The position numbers and the translations under genes were made by a program. From Costus lasius (taxonomy: Eukaryota; Streptophyta; Magnoliopsida; Zingiberales; Costaceae), in NCBI GenBank assembly GCA_027563935.2, contig CM050448.1, positions 122,810,493-122,874,492 on the forward strand: a stretch of DNA of 64,000 nucleotides, in the 5' to 3' direction. The notes under the pieces are model-generated. The model searched no databases and was not told the origin of the DNA. It saw only the letters and a program-made list of their open reading frames with translations. Positions 23,901 through 32,900 of the stretch are shown here, piece by piece (position 1 is the first letter of the stretch; each line of letters opens with the position of its first letter).

Positions 23901-26900
23901 AGTGACTCCAGTGAAAGGCGCAGCACGCTTCGGCTACAAGGGCAAGTTGGTTCCTCGCTATATTGGTCCGTTCGAGATTCTGGAACGCGTTGGAGCTGTG
24001 GCGTACCAATTGGCATTACCTCCTGCGCTTTCACAAATCCATAACGTGTTCCACGTATCAATGCTGTGGAAGTACCTTCGAGATCCGTCCCATGTGCTGA
24101 TGGATCGATTTCCTGGGATCCGACAGGATATCACTTACTAGGAAACGCCTGTGGAGATCTTGGACAGAAAGGCACATCGGCTCCGCAACAAAGTAATCTA
24201 GATGGTTAAGGTTCGTTGGCAGAATCATACGGAGAGCGAAGCGACGTGGGAACGCGATACGTAGATGGCTACATTTGTTCCCTGAGGGACCGGAGTGTCA
24301 TGAGTATATGTATAACATGCAATGATTGATTGTATTCGTGAACTGTACTCATGCTTAATAATAGTCTTGTGTTATATTAAATTTGGGGACCAAATTTCTT
24401 TTTAGGTGGAAGTAAATGTTACACACCGATTTTATACCGATTTTGTTTCCGTTGACCGCAGGGTCAACATTAGCACTAAACGACAAAATCCAAAATCAAA
24501 ATATAGGTCTATGCATAGTGCGCGTGCTTCTTCTTTCCCTTACCCTACCTCGTGATGCCATGAGGGATCAGTCGGCCAAGATTCCCTCCTTCCCTCTATT
24601 TCCCTCCTTCTGCCGTTTCATTCTTCACGCGTGCACGAATTCCCTGACGCCTGTGCTTGCCTCTCCAACGTTGCACGCAAAAAACCGCCTGCACACCAAT
24701 CTCCTCCCTCACGCGAACGCTACACGGGAACTCGCGTCATTGCTGCCTGTGCCCTCTCCATCGTCCGACGATCAAAGCCCCTCCTTCGATCATCGACCTG
24801 CTACCGTAGCCAAGACCCTCTCCCATCTTCTCCTGGCGATTCCAGCGGCCATTCGCGGAAACAGTTGTACGACTGAACTCCCCTTGGCGTCAGCTTTCTT
24901 TGGTGCTCCAGCGGACTCCGATCTGCGCCGGCGAACATTGTTCCGGCGGCCGGAGTTACTGTTCCAGCGACGCCCAGAATCCAGCCAACGATCTCTTCTT
25001 GGATTTCATCGTCTCTGATCTTGTGGGTGTGCTCGGAAAGTACTATTCCGGCGATCTTTCCTGCAAACTCGGGGATTCGCGCCGACACTTATTCGGGTTG
25101 GTTCTCGCGTGCTCCAATGACCTACGGTGAAATTTCGTTCGCACGTGACTGCGAAATAGGTTAGTACCCTCAACCTTGTCTACTCGTTCATGCTGTAGAC
25201 TTGCATTCAGTCTAGGGTTAAAACAACACATATGTTAACGCTTGCATATTGTAACACTGGGTTCTATGTGTTTTAAGGTTGGACGATTTTAGACGCATGG
25301 ACATCATACATATACGTATTCAATTGGTTCTTAGCTCACGCCTGCATTTCGAGGTAGGGTCTTCTTCCTACCTTTGCCTTGGTGCCAATTGCATGCTTAG
25401 GATAGTGGCACCTTACTTATCGTTCTATCCGTTGATTTGGATCTGACATCTGTTGTGATCTTGTTCTATTTTATTGTTCATACATGTGATTGCATGATAT
25501 CTATTTTTATGCGGTTATTTATTCTGATAGTATGAGATGATTATTATTTGTGGCTCTAGATGAGCATTTGTTGAGCCCCATTATTGGGCTAATATGATTC
25601 GGTTGATATTATGTTGATACCGGTCGTGATCGAGGTGAGGGAGTTGCCGGTCGACTGATGTTGAATGCGATGCGTGGTGGGGGGGGGGGGGGGGGGTATA
25701 CCACGAGGTTTTGATTGGTCATTATTGTATAGTCGTGGTACTTAGACCATTGGTACTATACGGTGTCGACAGTAGATAGCCCCGATTCGTCGGTTGTCGA
25801 CTTCGGGATGATCGGTGTTGGACGGTACACCGGCGGGCAGTCGTTCCCTCTATTTGAGCTAACATTGGGGACCACTCCTCCGGAGTGCGGTCTTGCGGGA
25901 CGACATGGCTATAGCTCGGTTTTACTGTTGCATGTTATGGTATATTTCGTTATGATGTTGATTTCTGATATATCTACATGTTTACTGTTGTATACATATG
26001 TAGGACTTTGGTAGAGCTCGTTAATAAACCTTGTTATTGTACATGCACCATATCTTTTCATATCCCTACTTAGCCCTTCTGGCTAACCCCCTATCTCTCC
26101 CCTTCTCTTTTAGATTCCGACGTGGCTCCTACTGGAGTAGATTTAGATAGCTAGATTTAGTGGCTACCACGGGGAGATGCATTCTGTATTTGTTATGTAT
26201 TTTCTTCATATAATGTATTTGAGCCAGTGTTGTATTTCAGACTTGTATTTGTGTATGCTCGATCGTGGACCGGATGAGATTGTATTTAGAGATTGTATCA
26301 TGGTGATGTACCTTTGGATTTATTATATTATTTATTGTATGGGGATTGGTTGCTGATGTGGCCCACAGGTTGACCCTTGTCGCGCCTCGACGTTTGACCT
26401 TCGGGACGTAGGCCCGGGTTCTGCGTTGGGGCGTGACATGAGGTCTAAAAAAGTAGCGGGGGAGTAATCCAATTGAAGGTTTTAAATATCGTTTGCCATT
26501 GGACCGGTATGTACTAATGCATACCAACACATGGCACTAGTTGTACAAGTCGATACCATTAAATTATATATATCTATATGATAGCAACGTTAAACTACTG
26601 CCTGTTTTGGATTATATGGAAGACCACATTGTGGTAACTGGTTGAAGGAGCCATTGACTTATAGAAGATAACTTTGTTGTCATATTCTATGAAAAAGTTG
26701 ATAATACTTATTCGGGTTGACTTGATTCATGTGCGCACATTAAAGTTATGTCAAAATTCATAGTTAGCTCATCTTGCTCTAGATTTATTTGTAACATTCT
26801 TTCACTTTCATCAAGATAGCATTGGATGACTTCACAATCTATCGAGGGTTATATGTTGATCCATAAATAAATTGGACTCTTAGACACTTTTGCATGGTAG

Positions 26901-29900
26901 TACGATGAGGAATTTAATTGAAGTGAAACTAGTTCATCATGATTTGTATTCTTATTTATCATAATTTGCACAATATAACAAGGATATCTCCTTCTTGAAA
27001 TCACCACATTGTGGTAGTTAGTTGAAGAGTCCACTGATTTATGGAAGATAACTTTGTTGTTGCATTAAATGAGGTCATTGATAATGCCTATTCGGGTTGA
27101 TTTGATCCATATGTGCACATCAAAATTATGTCAAAATCCACTAATATTTAATCTTGCTCTAGATTTATTTGTGACAATCTTTGAACATCATCAAGATAGT
27201 ATCTAGTGATTTCACAATGTATTGGGGTTCGTACCTTGATCCACAATTTTGAGTCTTAGACACTATTGCATGATAGTAGGTGTCACTTGCTATAAGATGA
27301 GGAATTTTTTTGAAGTGATACAATTTGGATGATGGCTAATGTTATTTCATCTTTGTATACAAGGCCATTCATGTGCCTTTGTTTGCTTACCTAAGAGGGT
27401 TAAGCTCTTACGTCAAGATCAATGATGCTTAAGTCACGTTTTTTTAGTAGGAGCCTCGAATATTACCACCACACTCCTATGTTGGGGCACTTTGACTTGT
27501 TGGAGATTTAGAGTTAATTTCTTAATATGTTACATGATAATTAGTGGTTGATATATAACACATTTATTTTGAATATTTGTTCAATTTACTATTTGTTAAA
27601 ATACAAATTAAGGATATTTAGTAAGATATTATATTTCTACATTTGAATCCTATAGAGTGTATAGGATCTCAACTCTGATAAACATGCATTTAACTTAAAC
27701 ACATTGAGAAGGTTTACCGGCCTTTCTTGAAGCTTGATCAACCCCTTTAATCTTGCTTAATAGTCTCCATCTCACAGTTCTTGACAACAATTTCTTTGCA
27801 ATCCTCGTATTTATTGTACATGGGTTGCTCTATTGATTTTTTTTTGTGTCTACTTGAGTAAATTAGTTGCTAGATTTCCTAGAGGACTTCAATTTTCCTA
27901 CTCAGGTGGTCAACATGAGCCATTGTGAGCTTACAATGCCTTTTATGTTGTCGATAGCTATTCACTGAAGTGTAACATTGCAAATGACTTTTCATTGGGT
28001 CCATGGTGTATATTGCGACATCATCTTGAATTGTGTAATAGTTAGTTACTCCTTTCCTTGAACCTTTTGGGCATTGATCTACTCTAATACCAACAATGAC
28101 TATCACTGGCAAATGTTTAGTGATAACTCATGAAGACTTGGTGAAGGCTGCAAGGTCGTAAAGGCAAAAAATTCAAAACCTGTTCCTTTTAAACTTGCAC
28201 GAGTCCTAATGTATGATTTAACCCAACACTTTCATGACGAAGTGATACTCCATTGTGTAAAAATGTATATGTCATCCATGAGGTGAAAAGGGGCTTGGGA
28301 GGATGCATTTAGAAGGGAAGTCATGGTGACTCGAGAAAGACCAAGTTACATTATTCAGGAATGTACGAAAATAATAGAGCATGCACTTAGAATAGCCTAA
28401 AAGTAAAAAATGGGGATCCTTATGTTTTAAAAACATGCACAAATTCTTCGATCCTATTTAACCCAACACTGTCATGAAAAAATTTCCTGAGCAACGGGGC
28501 TGCTCAGTATTCTTGAGCACAGCCCCCTAGGATTCAAGAACGTGTTCAACTTTGCAAATCTCAAGAAAACTAACATTAATAAATGACGTTAACAGTTCCA
28601 TTAACGTTCGCAAAAATGCAGCTCACATGGGACTTATGCACGGGTTTTAAAGCTAGAATTTATGTCTTGATGGCAGTCTTGCAATTTATCCAGTTATGTA
28701 GTGATTTGTGGGAGTTGACCGTGATTATTATTTTGACTCTAACATGCGGCAGCAATTGGATTTGGGTTTATGATCGTGGATGTTGTATCCACGATCATGG
28801 ATATTAAAAAAATTATAGATATTTATGTAGGCTGCATCCACGATAACGGAGGCTGCATCCACGTTGGATGCAGCCTATATAAATATCCATGATTTTTTTT
28901 AATATTTATGATCGTGGATGCTGTATCCATGATCAGATTTGGGACTCCCGCATGGGGCTGCATATGCTATTTGGCAAAGTCAAAATAGAGTTGACTTGGA
29001 ATCCCCACACTCAGTGATTTTGAGAGTTGTTGCCGCATGTGATTGGAGTTGACTAAAGGAAATCCTAATGTTGACTTTCTACATGCACATGGGTGTTAGT
29101 GATTTGATGCTGCATCCACAATGATCTGGATCCACGATGATCGTGGATGCTGTATCCACGATGATCATGGATGCAACCTGCTTGAACGTGGATATAAAAA
29201 AAATAACAGATGTTAATGGAGCTGTTAACGTCCGTTAACGGAGCTATTTATTACTGTCTATTTTCTTGAGATTTGCAAAAGTTGGACACGTTCTCGAATC
29301 CTACGGGGGCTGTGCTTTCCACTGTCATGGCTCAAATATTGTTTCAATGGGTGAAAATGCACATGACATTTTTTACAGAAAAAAAGAGGCTCGGTAGAAT
29401 GATTTTATATAATATTTTCTTGTTTCATACCGCACAAAACCCCAATTACTTCTATCTCTGCCATAATATCCACCCATTGAACTATCGATTAGAATATACC
29501 ATCCTTCACAAAGGAAAGCTACAATTATATACAAGCTGTAGGGTCATGTATATAAATTACACGGTCACTCATTTCTTGAGCATAATTTCCAAACCTATGG
29601 TTGGGATTATTTGATCCCAGGAACTTGAAGGTAAAGTTTTGGTTCATTGACTGATTTCATCTCATTTTGGGACAGTATTGTTAAATAGTAGCAATAACGG
29701 TGCTATAGTATTTTTTTCAATCAAGGTTTTTGAGCAATCCGCTATAAAACGCTATGCTCTAGCAGTTAGGACCGCATTATTATGTTTTGAAGTTTAAGAA
29801 ATTAAATTATGACTTAAATTAAGTTAGTAATATGTTATCTTTCTTTATAAAGTTTATTTTATTTTTATGCAGTTTAATTTATTAGGTATATAACATATAT

Positions 29901-32900
29901 TTCTATTTAAATTTTTATGTATATAATATATATTTTAAATGCAATTTGACTTCTGCTATTTGCCCACAATGTCATCCACTATATCATATTGCATATTTTT
30001 AGCTTTATGTTATTTTTCGTGATTTGCTATTGATAATACTATTTTGAGATGAACTTGCTGGCATTCTATTGTGTGTCCTAGAAACAGTACGTCTGAAGAG
30101 TGCAGCCTGAGTATCGATCACTGCTCATATAATCCACTGGAGGATGAACTTGATCTTTGCTTGATAACCTTGACACTATTCTGTGGCTGTGTTGTATATG
30201 TAATGGATTATATTGCTGGTTGATATCCAAACATATCTTTTCTTTTGTATTAGATTTAGGTAAGTAAACACAAGTTCATCTCACATTTCAGGATATTTTA
30301 TTATGAATTTTATATTTGTATTTATGTTAACTGCTAGTCAATTTGGTAGGACTCAAGTTTTCACTGATTTGATAATTTATATTCTTGGAATTCTTTGATA
30401 TGCTTAGAATATTTAGGATAATTCAATTATCTGTGGCGACTGTTGCTATTTCCCCTAATATTTGGATGATTGAAGCCCTCCATTTTTGTTTGGTGTTTGT
30501 TACAATCTCTTTCTAAGTTATAGAAAAGGACGTGTTCCTCTCCTACATAATACTCTATATTTTTGGTTTTATGTTTCTGTCAAACTTGTCCAAGTAGGAA
30601 CCGGTGTCAAATCATGGATTTTATTCTCTGTAAAACTTGCATAGCGTGGTTTTTTTTCAGATACTTCACCATTTTAGAGCTATTAATTGGCTCCCTTGTT
30701 CATTTTATGGCATTGTGAAATGATTCAGATTCTTCTTGCACTTTTTGACATTTCTTTGCTACATCACTACTATCCACCATGTCATGCTTTTTCTACTTGT
30801 GGAGCTCTCTTGGCAGAGCAAAGTACTATTCAATTGATTTGTTTTTGGCCTATACATTCCTACCACGGTGATTAAGCATAGGTCATTTTACCAAATGACC
30901 AGATTCAAAATTACTAGCAATATTCTTTTAGTGCAAGTAAAGTGCTTTTGTGCACAATTTAAACAAATGTACTGTTTCTCTACCATGATCGAAGTTGCAA
31001 CATAGTGTGTTCTAGACTGGTTAATTTATGTAGTTTGATTTTGTAATGTATCTTGGTAATACTTATTTAGTTAGTAAATAAGGTTAATTGCAAGTATCAT
31101 ATAGCCGCTATGCTAATGCTTATGTGAAACTCTTAAAAGTAAGATCTTTCAAGATAGTACTATATTCCTTATCAATGTGTATTGCGTTGTTTGCCACTGG
31201 GTCATTTTTGGTATTCAATGTCTTTGGTATGCTCAATTACAGGGCCTCCAAAGACGTCTCAGATATGCATGGGCTTCTCATGCACACGTACAACACACGA
31301 AACACTGACTTGCGTGTTGATCACCTTGGATTACACAAGGCTTTGTGTGTTCTTATGGGATGGGATTACACACAAGCCCCTGACGACTCCAAGGCATATC
31401 AGTTGTTATCTCCTGATGATGCTCAAGCAAACAGGGATGACCTTATACTATGGCCGCCAACAGTTTTAATTCATAACACAAGTTCAGGAAAGAAAAAAGA
31501 CGGTCGTATTGAGGGTATGGGTAACAAGGAGATGGACTATAAACTTCAAGGTACATCTGATTTCTGCATTCATTGTTGTCCTTGGTTTTTGTGACTAAAG
31601 TAAAAATAAAAACTACCTGCAACCAGCTTGTCCTTCATGCCTAACTTTGTGTTCTCAACTTTTAAACCAGCCATGCTGGTGGTTGCCGTCGGGAAAAACT
31701 GATCTAATGTGTTATTTATATTTGGTAAATGCACTAATGTCAATACCATTGACACAAGCAACATTAACAAATAGCATCAGCTTATGCACCCAAGCATGAA
31801 ACTTTGGTAATTGTTATTGCTAAAAAAAATCCTTACTAGCTCTTCATGAAGACAGTCATTATTGCCTCCGGTTTGGGTAGCTTCCATCTTATTTGTTGCT
31901 GATCTGTTGTTTTGATGGTTCTCATCTTTTCGTTCGTTCAAGTTGTCGTTTTCCTAAATTAATATTCACATTTGCCTTACTGCATAATCATCTTCACCCA
32001 AACTCTTTATATTTTTAGCATCCCTTAAGTTGAAAATGTTCCTTCCCTTCATTTGTTTTATCTACTGAATAGGTCATAATTATAAAATTACTTTTCAAGA
32101 ATCATTTAGCATCTTAGAACTATTTCTGCAGCATCTTAACTTTTCTATCAACAGCGTTGAACCATAAACGTACTTCCCTTTTTTTTATTCCGTTTAGACT
32201 TCATAGGATTGTAGTTTGTATTTGATATCAAGAAAGCAAATACACCTAGCTCTTGTTTGGATGTACCATAACTCCAATCCTGATTTTGCGTGTCACTGCT
32301 GCACCTACCTCTTTACATTATGCAACTTTTATATGGAGAATTGGAAGGTATTTGCATAAAGTAAAGTTTGAATGGTTTCATGAGATACTCCAGAGGATCA
32401 GATGGGCTTGCTTCCCATGTTCTACATGGCTTATATGGTTGATCTAGGTGTCAAGTCGGTCTTTTTCTTCCTGTGACCAATATAGTGGCACGTGAAGAGT
32501 TCGAGAGAGCCGAAAGAGTTCAAATGAATTTAGGAGGGATTGTGGTTTGAGAGATTAGGGAAAGTTGAAAATGGGCTAGTGACCATTTGAGCAAAATTCA
32601 AAAAACTATGATTCTAGCATTGGACATGTACCAGTCAGTATGAATAACGCCCATTCTCAGTAAGCCATGTAGCAAGCAGTATACGGATTCATGTGTCAAC
32701 CATCAAGAAGATTAGCACTTAGCAGGTGCAAAGCCAAGTACGGCGTAAGATCTTAAAATACCGGTATGGAGTTAATGTTGTTACTTGTCCAAGCATGCAA
32801 CCAGACCTTTTGGCAGATGAATACTAAAATAGTGGACTTGGTTCTTCATTTATTACAATAAATTAGATATACATGTGCCGATACCATTAGAGATATTTTT

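Larger units (their letters stand above)
15521..26438. mobile_element. Palindromic Ty3/gypsy chromovirus (Tekay-like) with inverted LTRs
   Basis: The left arm (15521-20552) lies on the minus strand: LTR, chromodomain, integrase, RNase H and RT. The right arm (22244-26438) repeats the same order on the plus strand as its reverse complement: RT, RNase H, integrase tail, chromodomain, LTR. Between them, 20553-22243 is single-copy and holds the N-terminal RT, protease and part of gag in left-arm orientation. Both outer ends are the same LTR terminus (TGTCACGCC on the left, GGCGTGACA on the right). The 5 bp outside are TGAGG at 15516-15520 and TGAGG at 26439-26443, a perfect target-site duplication, so the palindrome behaves as one integrated unit. 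There is no 5' LTR or primer-binding site. By eye, 18121-18300 against 23950-24130 shows roughly 18 differences in 200 bases, nearly all transitions. Clade call rests on the integrase C-terminus ([11 protein letters not shown]), the C-terminal chromodomain and the TGT...ACA LTR. Confidence 0.9.

Noticed and set aside
15521..26438. Two independent gypsy insertions in opposite directions
   Set aside because: A single perfect 5-bp duplication flanks the pair, and neither arm has its own second LTR or primer site; one event explains it better. A later inversion of a normal element would need a break exactly at an LTR end.
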